A DNA stretch of 64,000 bases. It comes from Selaginella moellendorffii (lineage: Eukaryota > Streptophyta > Lycopodiopsida > Selaginellales > Selaginellaceae). The translations under genes and the position numbers were made by a program. Of the stretch, positions 8,403 to 18,549 are shown one piece after another (positions within the stretch are counted from its first letter, which is position 1; each line of letters opens with the position of its first letter). The stretch is taken from assembly GCF_000143415.4 (NCBI RefSeq), contig NW_003314285.1:1678966-1742965 (forward strand), in the 5' to 3' direction. Below the pieces are notes generated by a model. It worked only from the letters and a program-made list of their open reading frames with translations, ran no database searches and had not been told where the DNA came from.

Positions 8403-11134
8403 TTACTTCAGAAACTGTTTGTCCTTTTCTTTGTACATGGGGAGCTTGACCGTTCTGTCGATCTCCTCAACTAGCTCTTCCTGTGTGATGTTGTCCTTGA
8501 TGCTATTGAATACCTGAGATCAACATGCCAAGAATGCGTAAGAAACCCCGCTGGCTCAGCTTAGCGCGCAAACCTTTCTATACGTGTTGAACGCGTTTGC
8601 AAGCGGCTTGTCCGGCCTCAATCGCATGAATTCCCAGGATTGCCTCTCGTTGTTCCACGAGCACTCGATCACCTTGTTCTCCAGCGTCGAGGGATCAACC
8701 GAGTCTGTCAAGCCGAGAATCAGGATCGCCGCGCACTTGCCAGGCGACTTACCATCAAAACTTACTGAAGCTCCCGGGAGCACTTGATGATTTCCTTTCT
8801 CTAACAGCGACAAAGTAAAAGTATCCCCTGATCTCTGAAAGCAAACATCCCAAAACTTAGAACGTGATAGAGACAGTCATTAGCGTCCCACCTGGAGGTA
8901 AAAATCCACTGAGTTTAAACTGGGAAACTTCCACTTCAGTAAACTATCTGACGTTCGGCAAACATATGGCATCTCAAATCCCTGCATTGCGAAAACGAGC
9001 TTGTGTCGGCCGACAAGTATGATCAAGTTACAAACCTGGAAGATGAGTCCATCTGATCGGTGCGAAAGACCGGGAATGAGCTTCTGGAAAAGCAGTTTTG
9101 TGCTCGAAAGGGGCCAAAAGTTTTTCCTACGGACCTGGAAAAAAACCAAGCGAAGCAGGTGAAGCACAAACATGGTCCCAAAGGTTCCATACTCTGAATT
9201 CTTCATCCTTGTAAAGATAGCCACTTGAGCCCGCGTCATTGTGTCTGGGCCTTATAACGTCCGATTCTATCCCATGAAATCTTTGCGAGAAGGGTTTCTG
9301 CAAAAGTCAACCAGGCTAAATAGCTCCACGAACAATCGGACGAACCTTGACGAGTGACTCGGCGTTAACGACCATCATGTCATATATGAGGTACCTCCTC
9401 TCCAGTTTCCCCGTCTCTGGATGTTTGTCAATCACCATTTCTCCGTCTAGGAGCGTCATATGATGCACGGGCAAAGGAGAGTCCTAAACAAAATGGAGAG
9501 TAGAATAGTCTCAACCAACTTAGCAATTCCACACCTTTCGAGGATGAGGAAACCGCATCTGGATTCTCCTAAACTCAAACTTCCTATCAATAAGGTAGCA
9601 GCCATAAGAAAGTATGAGCATCATGTATCTGGTTCCATCCGCTTTCCACGTTGCAAAATAGTAATGTTGTTTCAGCAGTTGAAGCTTGCTCCTGCCCAGG
9701 CCTTGTAAGAATCAGATACATAACAAGAAAGGGGCATACCTGTCCAGCGACACGGGATGTGAGCCTGGAAAAGACAAGTTTCTGGATTGTGAAGCCTGGA
9801 GGTTGAAGTCGAACAGATCAGCTGAAGAATTCCGATGGCTTACCAGGTCAAGCAACGACAGACACAATCGTTGGAGTTCGATTTGCTCCTCACTTGAAAT
9901 TGCATCGCCAAGAACATCATCGTTTGTCATTGGAGCAGCGTTTTCTTGCCGGTCTAGCGTAGGGTCGTCCTCCTCGTCATCGCCGTCATCATCATCGACG
10001 GTACCATTCAAATCGAGCCTTTTCCAATCAGGAACAGCAGGAGCAGCGAAAGGAGTGGGGTCGTGGTAGAGCGCATATAATTTCCGAATGTAGCTCTTTT
10101 TATAGATACCGGGAGGCCTTGCAGCGGCGAATTTTGCGAGAGCCTACACGGAAAGAAATCAGAGTTCCGAATGCGAGACAAAAATAAAAACAATAAGCAC
10201 ACCTGAGTCACGGGGAGGCCGCAATAGCGAACGAGATAGTTGACAATCATGTACCCGGTCCTGTTAAATCCGTGCGTGCAGTGAACGAGGACGCGTGAGG
10301 TCTTGGATCTTTGAAGGTAGCGATGTGTCTAAGCGCAACAGTTACACCGGCATTACGCCATAGAAAACAGAATCACATACCTCATAGACAAAAGTATTTA
10401 CAGCCTCAGCGTCAGGGACTTCGTTCCTACCTTTGCATGGAATCTAAGCAGTGAGCAAGACGATGTAATACACAAAAGCAAGAAAAAGCAGCTTACTTTG
10501 AAATGGCTGAGACCAGCTCTCGTCACTTCGTTCGCGGAGTAGTATCTGGTCGTGTTGGTGAGATCGATTATCAAACCAACATCCTTGTGCTGTCGTAGGA
10601 TACGCTTCCAGCTATATCGCTTCCCCGGCTCTATGGCAGCATTGTAGGCCTCCCCAAGAAAGACTTTAGATGGGACAAACCTGAGAACAGGCTCGCCAAA
10701 TGGAGGACAATCGATCCAGCCTAAGGAAAACCAAATGAAAACGAAACCAAGAACAAAAAATCTGAGTGGTACCCTTGGGAATCAAAGGAATCGAAGAAGC
10801 AGCATACTGTTGCTGCGGTGGGGGCGGAGCTGGAGCTGCTGGAGCCCGGCGGGGTTTCTCGGGTTGTATAGAAGCGTTCTCAAGCTTTCGTTTCAGCCTC
10901 GCCCTTCGTTCCTCGCGCTCCTGGGCGAGACAAGGGATTCTCAATTCGATATTTTAATCTCTCTCTCTCATTTACCCGCCGATACGTCTCCACGCCCGTC
11001 TCGACGCGGCCATCCTCCTCCGCCGCCTCCTCCTCCTCTGGATTCTCTTCCGCCGCCGCTTCAATTTCCTCCTGCAATGCAACCTGGCATTCCTCCTCCT
11101 CCTCCGTCTCCTCTGGCAGCACGTTGAGATCCAT
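8403..11134 (-). CDS. Bifunctional mRNA-capping enzyme (RNA 5'-triphosphatase and guanylyltransferase)
   Basis: Fourteen exons join in frame to 678 residues: 11134-10976, 10920-10773, 10720-10497, 10443-10381, 10328-10203, 10143-9844, 9795-9740, 9691-9535, 9483-9346, 9297-9193, 9134-9036, 8981-8892, 8834-8574, 8513-8403. The N-terminus is very acidic, then Pro-rich. The cysteine-phosphatase-like triphosphatase domain carries HCTHGFNRTG (Cys215, Arg221). The guanylyltransferase domain starts near FPGSHPVSL and has the KADGTR nucleophile motif (Lys375), LLDGEMV, SDGLIFQ and LLKWKFP. An OB-fold follows, with WEFMRLRPDKPLANAFNT. It caps nascent Pol II transcripts in the nucleus, as in animals and plants. 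The stop at 8405-8403 falls at a possible GTAAG donor, so a longer 3' end cannot be excluded. Exon 7 boundaries (48-bp intron before it) are the least certain. Confidence 0.93.
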
Positions 11135-11138
11135 CCAC

Positions 11139-11166
11139 AAACCCTAAATCCCAAGAACCCTAAAAT
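11139..11166 (-). promoter_or_regulatory. Two telo-box-like motifs upstream of the capping enzyme
   Basis: AAACCCTAAAT and AACCCTAAAA sit just upstream of the capping-enzyme ATG (11134), matching the plant telo-box (AAACCCTAA) common in promoters of translation and housekeeping genes. The regulatory role is inferred from the motif only. Confidence 0.4.
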
Positions 11167-11264
11167 AGATTAATGCCCAAGGGAAAAATAGGATCTCCAA
11201 AGGTATATTCCAGGATATTCGCCCTTCTTCCTCGCGATAGTTTCCGGTGTTCTCGGAGCGCCCA

Positions 11265-11385
11265 AAACTTCCACTGTGCGATCGACCACTTCCCTGGAGA
11301 CTCACACACGATGGATCGACCATTTTCACGATGAATCGACCATGGTTTCGACCATTTCCACGATGGTTTCGATCGACCAGTTTCA
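11265..11385. repeat. Clustered ATCGACCA repeats at PPR 3' end / capping promoter
   Basis: The 8-mer ATCGACCA or its core CGACCA recurs at least six times between about 11280 and 11378, mixed with TTTCCACGATGG units. The block lies between the PPR stop (11383) and the capping-enzyme start, so it serves as 3' UTR of one gene and upstream region of the other. Confidence 0.5.
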
Positions 11386-14067
11386 AGTGAATTCCAGCGC
11401 CCTCCATCCAAGCGCCTTCTCCACTCTCTCCACGCCGTCCCAGTGCCCCGCGGCCGCGAAGATGTTCCACAGCAGCACATACGGCACCTGGTCGCTCGCG
11501 TCCAGGCCGAAAACGAGCTCCGCCGCTCGGATCCCGCGCTTCAAGTCCCCCTGAGTCGTGCAAGCCCCCAGCAGCGACGTGACGATCACGTTGTCCGGCT
11601 GGAACGGCAGGCCGCGAACCAGCTCCTCGGCCTCGTCCAGCCTCCCGGAGCGAGCTAGGAGATCGATCACGCACGAGAAGTGCTCCTGGCCGGGCGTCAG
11701 GCCATAGTCTCGCTGCATCGCGAACAAGTAGCTCTTGGACTCGCGCACGAACCCGAGGTGGCTGCAAGCGAAGAGCACCCCCAGGAACGTAACTTCGTTT
11801 GGCTCCGTGTAGTCCTGCTGCATCAGCCGGAAGAGCTCCAGTCCTTCCATGCCGTGCCCGTTGGAAGCATACGTTGCCAGCAGCGATGACCAAGTTACCA
11901 CGTCCCGGACGATCATCTTGTCGAACAGCCCCCTCGCGGTTCCAACTTGTCCACACTTCCCATACATGTTTACCAGCGTGTTGCCGATGATGAGGTCCAG
12001 GTCGAGGCCGGAAGCAACCACACTGGCGTGGATTCTCCTCCCTTCTTCCAGGCAGGGCTTGCAGGCGCAGCAGTCGATTGCCACCACGAACGTCACGCGG
12101 TCGGGCTTCACCTCCTTCTCGGCCTCGAGCCGCTGGAACAGCACCAGTGCCTCGCCAAATTCGCCTTGCAAAGCGTAAGCTTTCATGATCCCGTTCCAGG
12201 TGATGACGTTCCGGCGGCTCATGCTCTCAAACACGGCTCTCGCGTCGGCCGAGGTCCCACTCTTGGCGTACATGGACAGCAGCGTGTTGCACACAACCAC
12301 GTCGGTCTTGACGGCTTCGCTGCTGTCGGCTAGAGACTTGTGAATCGCCTTTCCATCCGCTAGAGACTTCACGTTGGCACACGACTGCAAAGCGATGCTG
12401 AAGATGACTGTGTCGGGCTGTAGTTCGTCGGAGAGAACCATCTCGTGAAAGAGCTGGATGACTTCCCGGTCGTCGCCATTGTTGCCGTAGGCCCGAAACA
12501 TCGCCGTCCAGGAGGCCATGTCCCGCTCTCGGAGTTTGTCAAAGGCTGCTCGAGCTAGCCGGACTTCACCACACCTACTGTAGAAGTTGACGAGCGTGTT
12601 ACCGACTTGAGGTGCCGTTTCTTCGCTCCAGAGAATGCAGGAATGAATTCCCTTCCCGGCTGATAGATCCCCCAGTTCCGCACAAGCATCCAGAGCTATC
12701 TTCAACGTCACCTGATTCGGCTTTCCTCCCTCCAAGCACATCTCTCTGTACAAAGCCAGAGCTTCTCCGGAGAATCCCGTCTCAACGTAAACAGAGATCA
12801 TGGCTGTCCACGAGATCACGTCTCTCATCGGCATCTGGTCGAAGATAATCCTGGCATCCTCCGGACGACCACACCTCCCATAGAAGTTCGTAAGAGCGTT
12901 GTTGACGCAAACAGCTCTCGAGTCCGAGCAACCGAGGCTGTCATGAATCGCCTTGCCAAACTCTAGTGCCTTCGCGTGCGCACAGGCGTCGAGAGCACTG
13001 GAGAAGCTCACGCAGTCAGCCTCGACACCTTCGATGTCCATCTTTTGGAACGTCTCGAGGGCTTCCTTCACGTATCCGCTGTGAGCGTAAGCCAGGATCA
13101 TGATATTCCATGCCACGAACGAAGGACTGTCCATCGTCGCAAACATGGTCTTGGCATCGTCTAGGCTCCGGCACTTCCAGTACATGTTGAGGATGCTGTT
13201 CTCGAGAACTGTGTCGGGTTTGACGCCACCTTTGTCAATCCTAGCGTGGATCATTCTACCCTGTTCTAAGTCTTGCGAGCTCGCACAAGCCTCGATAGCA
13301 CCGACGTACGTTATCTTGTCCGGCGTCCAGTCCATGTCGTTGTAGAGCTCGAGAGCTTCCTTCCCACGACCATTCTGCGCGTAAGCCGATATGATCGAGT
13401 TCCAAGTCACCACATCTTTCTTCTTCATCTCGTTGAAAACGCTTCTGGCCGCGTCCAAGTCCCTGCATTTGCCATACATGTGAATCAGAGAGTTTCCAAC
13501 AAGACTGGAATCGAAAAAACCACAAGGAACAAGGAAATTGTGAAGAGCCTTACCGCGTCTGGGATCTCCGAGTATGGCGCACGCATTGATAGCGACGACG
13601 AAGGTGATGGCGTTGGCCTTGATCCCCTCCAGAGCCATTTTGCTGAAGAACACCAGCGCCTCATCCAAATGCCCGTTTTGGGCATATGCAGTGATGAGAA
13701 TCGTCCAGGAGTAGAGGTTTGGAAGCGCGATCCGGGCGAAGCAATCCCACGCCTCGGGCAAGCTCCCACACTTACCATACATCTCCACCAGCAAGTTCTC
13801 GAGGTATCTTTCACCCTGGTAGCCGCGTCTCACCATGTGTTCGTGGATCTTCCGGCCCTCTGGGAGAGCGCCCTGGATCCCACATTGCCGGAGTAGAGCC
13901 GCGAATTCGTCCGACTCCACCCTCGAGCCCTGGTCTAACCTGTGGAGAGCGCTCTCCAGATCGTCTTGATCGGATGATACTACTGCGACGGGCGCCAGGG
14001 ATTCCAAGAATGCCGGCGCGCGCCTCGGTCGATCCAGATGCCGCAGCTTGAATCGCCATAGTACCAT
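11383..14067 (-). CDS. PLS-class pentatricopeptide repeat protein, truncated E domain
   Basis: An intronless 894-residue frame. From about residue 55 to 800 it consists of PPR units with P, L and S signatures, such as LLVEMYGKCGSLPEA, VTWNSIISAYAQNGRGKEAL and VTWSSLLATYASNGHGMEGL. This is the organellar RNA-binding PLS subclass. An E-like motif follows (DNVIVTSLLGACTTQGDLKRG ... YVLLWNIFAAAGHWDGV), but the chain ends with ALGWRALEFT. The usual PGxSWIE box and DYW deaminase are absent. It could recruit a DYW partner in trans, or be a C-terminally eroded DYW gene. The N-terminal about 30 residues are Arg-rich with few acidic residues, consistent with mitochondrial or plastid import. It is head to head with the next gene. 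Confidence 0.92.
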   Translation of the reverse strand: MVLWRFKLRHLDRPRRAPAFLESLAPVAVVSSDQDDLESALHRLDQGSRVESDEFAALLRQCGIQGALPEGRKIHEHMVRRGYQGERYLENLLVEMYGKCGSLPEAWDCFARIALPNLYSWTILITAYAQNGHLDEALVFFSKMALEGIKANAITFVVAINACAILGDPRRGKALHNFLVPCGFFDSSLVGNSLIHMYGKCRDLDAARSVFNEMKKKDVVTWNSIISAYAQNGRGKEALELYNDMDWTPDKITYVGAIEACASSQDLEQGRMIHARIDKGGVKPDTVLENSILNMYWKCRSLDDAKTMFATMDSPSFVAWNIMILAYAHSGYVKEALETFQKMDIEGVEADCVSFSSALDACAHAKALEFGKAIHDSLGCSDSRAVCVNNALTNFYGRCGRPEDARIIFDQMPMRDVISWTAMISVYVETGFSGEALALYREMCLEGGKPNQVTLKIALDACAELGDLSAGKGIHSCILWSEETAPQVGNTLVNFYSRCGEVRLARAAFDKLRERDMASWTAMFRAYGNNGDDREVIQLFHEMVLSDELQPDTVIFSIALQSCANVKSLADGKAIHKSLADSSEAVKTDVVVCNTLLSMYAKSGTSADARAVFESMSRRNVITWNGIMKAYALQGEFGEALVLFQRLEAEKEVKPDRVTFVVAIDCCACKPCLEEGRRIHASVVASGLDLDLIIGNTLVNMYGKCGQVGTARGLFDKMIVRDVVTWSSLLATYASNGHGMEGLELFRLMQQDYTEPNEVTFLGVLFACSHLGFVRESKSYLFAMQRDYGLTPGQEHFSCVIDLLARSGRLDEAEELVRGLPFQPDNVIVTSLLGACTTQGDLKRGIRAAELVFGLDASDQVPYVLLWNIFAAAGHWDGVERVEKALGWRALEFT

Positions 14068-14117
14068 AAACCCTAGCTCGTCGATCGACCAGATGCCGCC
14101 ACGATCGAGCTTCTTCG
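14068..14117. promoter_or_regulatory. 50-bp divergent intergenic region between two PPR genes
   Basis: Only 50 bp separate the ATG at 14067 (minus) from the ATG at 14118 (plus). The region contains AAACCCTAG (telo-box-like) adjacent to the minus gene and no clear TATA box. An out-of-frame ATG at 14093 precedes the plus gene and opens an overlapping frame. The core promoters must overlap, or lie inside the opposite gene. Confidence 0.5.
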
Positions 14118-16259
14118 ATGCTCGTGAGAAGAAATCTTGTCAAGAGGAGCATCCACTGCTCTGTCTCGAAATATCGGCATCGCGGCGACCAAGAGACAAT
14201 CGATCTGGCCGCCCTGGACACGGCTCACCCGGATTCCCTGAAAGACCTCTGCTCGTCTCTGATCAAGCGCTGCGGAAGATCCAAGAACCTAGCCGATGGC
14301 CGGCGGATTCACCACCGCCTGGCCAGGAATTCGCAGCTGGATCGCTTCCTTGCGAATCTACTGATCGAAATGTATGGCAAATGCGGCAGCGTCGGCGATG
14401 CCCGGCGCGTGTTCGATGAAATCGGCGACCGAAAGAACATCTACTCGTGGACGATTATGATCGCCGCGGCCGCGAGCAACGGATCCAAGCACCTGGCGAT
14501 GCAAATCTTCCGCGAGATGGATCTCCAGGGAGTGAGCCCCAACCACATAACCTACGTGGTTGCCCTAGAGGCGTGCTCGAGCTTGATAGAGGGCCGACAT
14601 TTGTACGACTGCATGGTCGCGGATGAGACACTGGCCAGAGACCATATTCTCGGCAATGCGCTTATAACAATGTACGGAAGATTCCAGCGGCTAGACGAAG
14701 CATTTTCTATCTTTAAAGAAAGGTTGGAGAAAGACGTTGTTACTTGGAACGCAATGGTAGCAGCATTTGCCCAGAATGGGTATTTTGACAGGGCAATGGA
14801 TTTGTTTAAAAGTATGGATCTAAAACCCGACGCTGTAACATTTCTGGGTCTGATAGCTGGAGTAGAGAGATTAGAACAGGGTTTAGCTGTCCACACGAAG
14901 ATTTTGGCGAACAAGTCGATAGATCTGAGACGAGAAACCAATCTGAGCAACTCGCTAATCAGTATGTATGGGAGGTTTTGTTGTATTGGCGAGGCTAGAA
15001 AATGTTTTAGCAACTTAAAGGATAAAGATGTTGTATCGTGGAATGCGATGCTTTTGGCAAATGCCCAAAGTGGGGATTACATGAACGTTTTGGAGCTGTA
15101 CCAGGCGATGGACTTGGAGCCAGACCAGCGAACTTTTCTGGCAGCTCTCGATGCCTGTGCAAACTTAACAGCGATCCAGCAAGGAAGAGAGGTTCACTCT
15201 CGAATCTCTCGACATCACAATCTCGACACGGATGTTCTCGTTGGCAACTCGCTCATCTACATGTATGCCAAGTTTGGATGTGTCGAAGACGCAAGGCTCG
15301 TATTTGATAGAATCCACAACAAAGACGTGATCTCCTGGACTGCGATCATCGCTGCTCACTGCCAAAACGGCTACCCGATAGAATCACTGGAACTCTTTGT
15401 GGAGATGCAGCAGCAGGGAATCAAGCCGGATCTCATCACCTATGGATGTGTTCTATCGGCTTGTAGCTATGCAGGCCTGGTCTATAGATCTGGCGTCCTC
15501 TTTCTCGGCATTTCAAGCGACTATGGCCTCACTCCAAATGCCGATAACTTCTCCACCATGGTTGACGTCTTGAGCCGAGCAGGATGGCTGGAACACGCAG
15601 AAGAACTCATCCGAACCATGCCTTTTCTTCCGGATCCAGTGACTTGGACGATGCTGCTTGGAGCATGCAAGGTTCACGGGGACGTGGATCGAGCAAAACG
15701 CATAGCCGAGGCGGTCTGTAAGTCGCAGTCCAAAGGGCAAGCTTCCGGAGATCACGTACTTCTCTCGAATCTCTTCGCCGCTGCCAAGAAGTGGGACGAC
15801 GTCAAGGACACTCGCAAGAGAATGGAGAGGAGCGGCGTGAGAAAGCAACCCGGGCGGAGCTGGATCGAGATCGATGGCAAGATCCACGAGTTCTTGGTGG
15901 GAGACACGAGCCACAATAGGTGGGAAGAGATCCACGCCAAGCTTCTCGAGCTGGGCGACGCGATCGCGAAAGCGGGGTATGTTCCAAGCACCGAGGAGGT
16001 CTTGCATGACATCGAGGACGCGAGCAAGAGCAAGCTTTTGGGATACCACAGCGAAAAGGTGGCGATCGCGTTTGGGGTGTTGTCGACGCCGCATGGAACA
16101 CCGCTGAGGGTGATGAAGAACTTGAGAATGTGCTGCGATTGTCACGCTGCCGCGAAGATGATCTCCAAAGTCACGGGGCGCGAGATCATTGTCCGCGACG
16201 CAAACCGCTTCCACAAGTTCGTGAGCCTTGGAGAGTGCACTTGTCGGGACTTTTGGTAG
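14118..16259 (+). CDS. PLS-DYW pentatricopeptide repeat protein (RNA editing factor type)
   Basis: An intronless 713-residue frame. After a basic presequence (LVRRNLVKRSIHC), PLS repeats run from about residue 40 to 480 (for example NLLIEMYGKCGSVGDARRVF and WNAMVAAFAQNGYFDRAMDL). The E/E+ region carries the PG box KQPGRSWIE. A complete DYW domain ends the protein, with the zinc and catalytic motifs HSE (644-646), CCDCH (672-676), HKF, and the terminus GECTCRDFW in place of DYW. DYW domains are cytidine deaminases for organellar C-to-U (and in some plants U-to-C) editing. Phe in the terminal triplet is a known natural variant position. The target site cannot be inferred without decoding the PPR residues at positions 5 and 35. 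Confidence 0.95.
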   Translation: MLVRRNLVKRSIHCSVSKYRHRGDQETIDLAALDTAHPDSLKDLCSSLIKRCGRSKNLADGRRIHHRLARNSQLDRFLANLLIEMYGKCGSVGDARRVFDEIGDRKNIYSWTIMIAAAASNGSKHLAMQIFREMDLQGVSPNHITYVVALEACSSLIEGRHLYDCMVADETLARDHILGNALITMYGRFQRLDEAFSIFKERLEKDVVTWNAMVAAFAQNGYFDRAMDLFKSMDLKPDAVTFLGLIAGVERLEQGLAVHTKILANKSIDLRRETNLSNSLISMYGRFCCIGEARKCFSNLKDKDVVSWNAMLLANAQSGDYMNVLELYQAMDLEPDQRTFLAALDACANLTAIQQGREVHSRISRHHNLDTDVLVGNSLIYMYAKFGCVEDARLVFDRIHNKDVISWTAIIAAHCQNGYPIESLELFVEMQQQGIKPDLITYGCVLSACSYAGLVYRSGVLFLGISSDYGLTPNADNFSTMVDVLSRAGWLEHAEELIRTMPFLPDPVTWTMLLGACKVHGDVDRAKRIAEAVCKSQSKGQASGDHVLLSNLFAAAKKWDDVKDTRKRMERSGVRKQPGRSWIEIDGKIHEFLVGDTSHNRWEEIHAKLLELGDAIAKAGYVPSTEEVLHDIEDASKSKLLGYHSEKVAIAFGVLSTPHGTPLRVMKNLRMCCDCHAAAKMISKVTGREIIVRDANRFHKFVSLGECTCRDFW

Positions 16260-16414
16260 TTTTTTACTTTGCAAAACTTTTCGAGGTTTTGCCATGTGTG
16301 ACGAGAAACAGGCCAAACTTGCATAGCTGTGACGGGATCTCCAAAGCGGTCAAAGAATGGCGACAGATTTCTTTCTGTTTTAAAAACTGGCGTTAGTTAA
16401 CCTTTACTGGATCA

Positions 16415-18549
16415 ATGGGTCGTGTGCTGGTCATCCTCCTCTTCACAGTCTTCTCCAGGATTTTCTCAGTATGTGCAGTTCTAGAAACTTTTGTTCTTAC
16501 CGGCTTTTCATAACTTGTACTGTAGGCTAACGTCACAGATCACTCATCAGAGGCAAGGATGACATTTTGCTTCATTCCCCAAAGTTTTGATTTTTGATCG
16601 TCCAATTTTGTGCAGGAAGATCTGAAGTTTGCTCCTACAGATGAGACCTTGCAAAGAAGAGAGAGAGTGAGGGCAGCCATGCTCCATGCCTGGACATCAT
16701 ATGAGAAATTCGCCTGGGGTGAAGACGAGCTACAAGTAATATGGAAAACCTTTAACCCTCTGTCTCTCGTTTTGACTTTTTTTTTCCTTCTGATATTTTT
16801 GTTTAGCCTTTGACAAAAAATGGGGTGAACAGTTTTGGTGGTCTTGGTGCCACCATTATAGACGCAATGGACACACTCTATATTATGGGCCTCCACACCC
16901 AATTTCAGAAAGCTAGAACGTACTTATCCTTGTAACAGATGATACATCATGTGCCTAACTTAATGCACAGGTTCGTAGCTGGGCTCAACTTTAACATAAA
17001 CTATGAGGTCAATCTGTTTGAAACAACAGTTCGGTAATGATTTCTACAAATATTGTCTCAATTTCCTAAGTTTTTGTTATGCATAGAATTCTGGGAGGGT
17101 TGATAAGCACATATGACCTCACAAAGGATGATATTTTCTTAACGAAAGCGAGACAATTAGCAGATAGGTTACTTCCAGCATTCAATACTGAGACTGGAAT
17201 ACCCTATGGGAGGGTGAATCTGGCAAGTGGAGAGGCGAGAAATCTCGTGGTATATATATGTTCTTTGGTAAACCTGATTTCCAAAACTTATGGATTGATT
17301 AGGGAGCCAGTGTGCTGGCTGAACTTGGAACCTTGCAAGTTGAGTTTATTGCTCTGTCACAAAGAACTGGATTGCAAAAGTATCGCATCAAGGTTAATGG
17401 AATCATCTCTAATGAAAGCTATTAATTGTGTTTTACAGGTTGAAACTGCCATGAGAACAATTCAGAAAATATTTCCAAAAGATGGACTCCTTCCTGTTTA
17501 CATTGACCCACATACCCTACAACGGTATGACAAAGTTACCTTTGGGGGTACAGGTGACAGGTATTCTATAATCTTTTTAATATTTTCTATGCTTATAGAA
17601 TTAATTCTAGCTTTTATGAGTACCTTCTAAAAACATGGGTTCTTGGAGGTAAAACACAAGCAGTACAAGGTTATAGGTATTCCTTACTCCTTTCCATTTA
17701 TTTTAATATTTTTTATTATCATTTAGACAAATGTGGGAGAGATCTATGGATGGTTTGATGACCTTGATTAAAAAAAAAGCACCATACTATTATGTATTTG
17801 AACGCAATAGTAATGGTGACCTTTTTCCCAAGGTAAGCTTTTTCATATAAACTTTTGCATATTCATATGAAACATTTCAGATGGAGGAGCTTGCTTGTTT
17901 TGTTCCTGCTATGCTTGTTCTTGGCTCTTATGATGCTTCAGCTCAAAAGAAAAATCAGTATCTTTGGCTTGCCCAACAGGTTTTTTTTTCTCTTTCCTTT
18001 TCTTTTTATAATTTCACTACACATATAAATCAGTTGACCACCACCTGCTATAATTTTTTCTATTCCTCACCTATAAGAATTGCTGCTGACACTTATATTT
18101 ATAATGGCAAGGTTGATACAAAGTTCTTAGTAAATCTTCTTGCAAATACTAATTCTATATTTGTGAAGGAAATGACAATTCAAGATCCAAAGAACATTAT
18201 GAGACCAGAGACTCTTGAGTCAATTTTTTATATGTGGCAATTAACAAACAATAAAGCATATAGAGAATGGGGTTGGAACATTTTTTTGGCATATGAGAAA
18301 TACTCACGAGTGGAAAATGGCTATGTTGGTCATGTTGATGTAAGATTAATGTTTAATATGCGTTTCAATAATAAATTTATTATCTTATTACAGGTTACTA
18401 CTGGTAAAAAAGACAATAAGATGCAAAGTTATTTTTTAGCAGAGACCCTTAAGTATCTTTTTCTTTTATATTCTTCTTCTGATAATTTCCCCTTCAATCA
18501 ATGGGTATTTAACACAGAGGCTCATCCTATCAAAATTATTCCTAGGTAA
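16415..18549 (+). CDS. GH47 class I alpha-1,2-mannosidase (MNS3-like)
   Basis: Twelve exons join in frame to 485 residues: 16415-16468, 16616-16735, 16807-16919, 16971-17033, 17087-17249, 17303-17392, 17439-17560, 17611-17676, 17727-17832, 17881-17979, 18034-18339, 18394-18549. The N-terminus ([12 protein letters not shown]) is a short signal-anchor. GH47 hallmarks follow: [105 protein letters not shown] and VFNTEAHP. The three catalytic acidic positions of the family (in FETT, GDS and RPET) are present. The family trims mannose from N-glycans in the ER and Golgi. It is shorter than Arabidopsis MNS3 at the N-terminus. Codons shift to strongly A/T-ending from exon 9 on, which is odd for one gene. 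No stops interrupt it, so it may be active. Confidence 0.88.

Noticed and set aside
11144-11956. 270-codon frame overlapping the PPR 3' end
   Set aside because: It is in another frame of the PPR gene and runs into the repeat cluster; no domain or plausible start.
15513-16316. 267-codon minus-strand frame antisense to the DYW domain
   Set aside because: Shadow of the DYW-PPR coding sequence.
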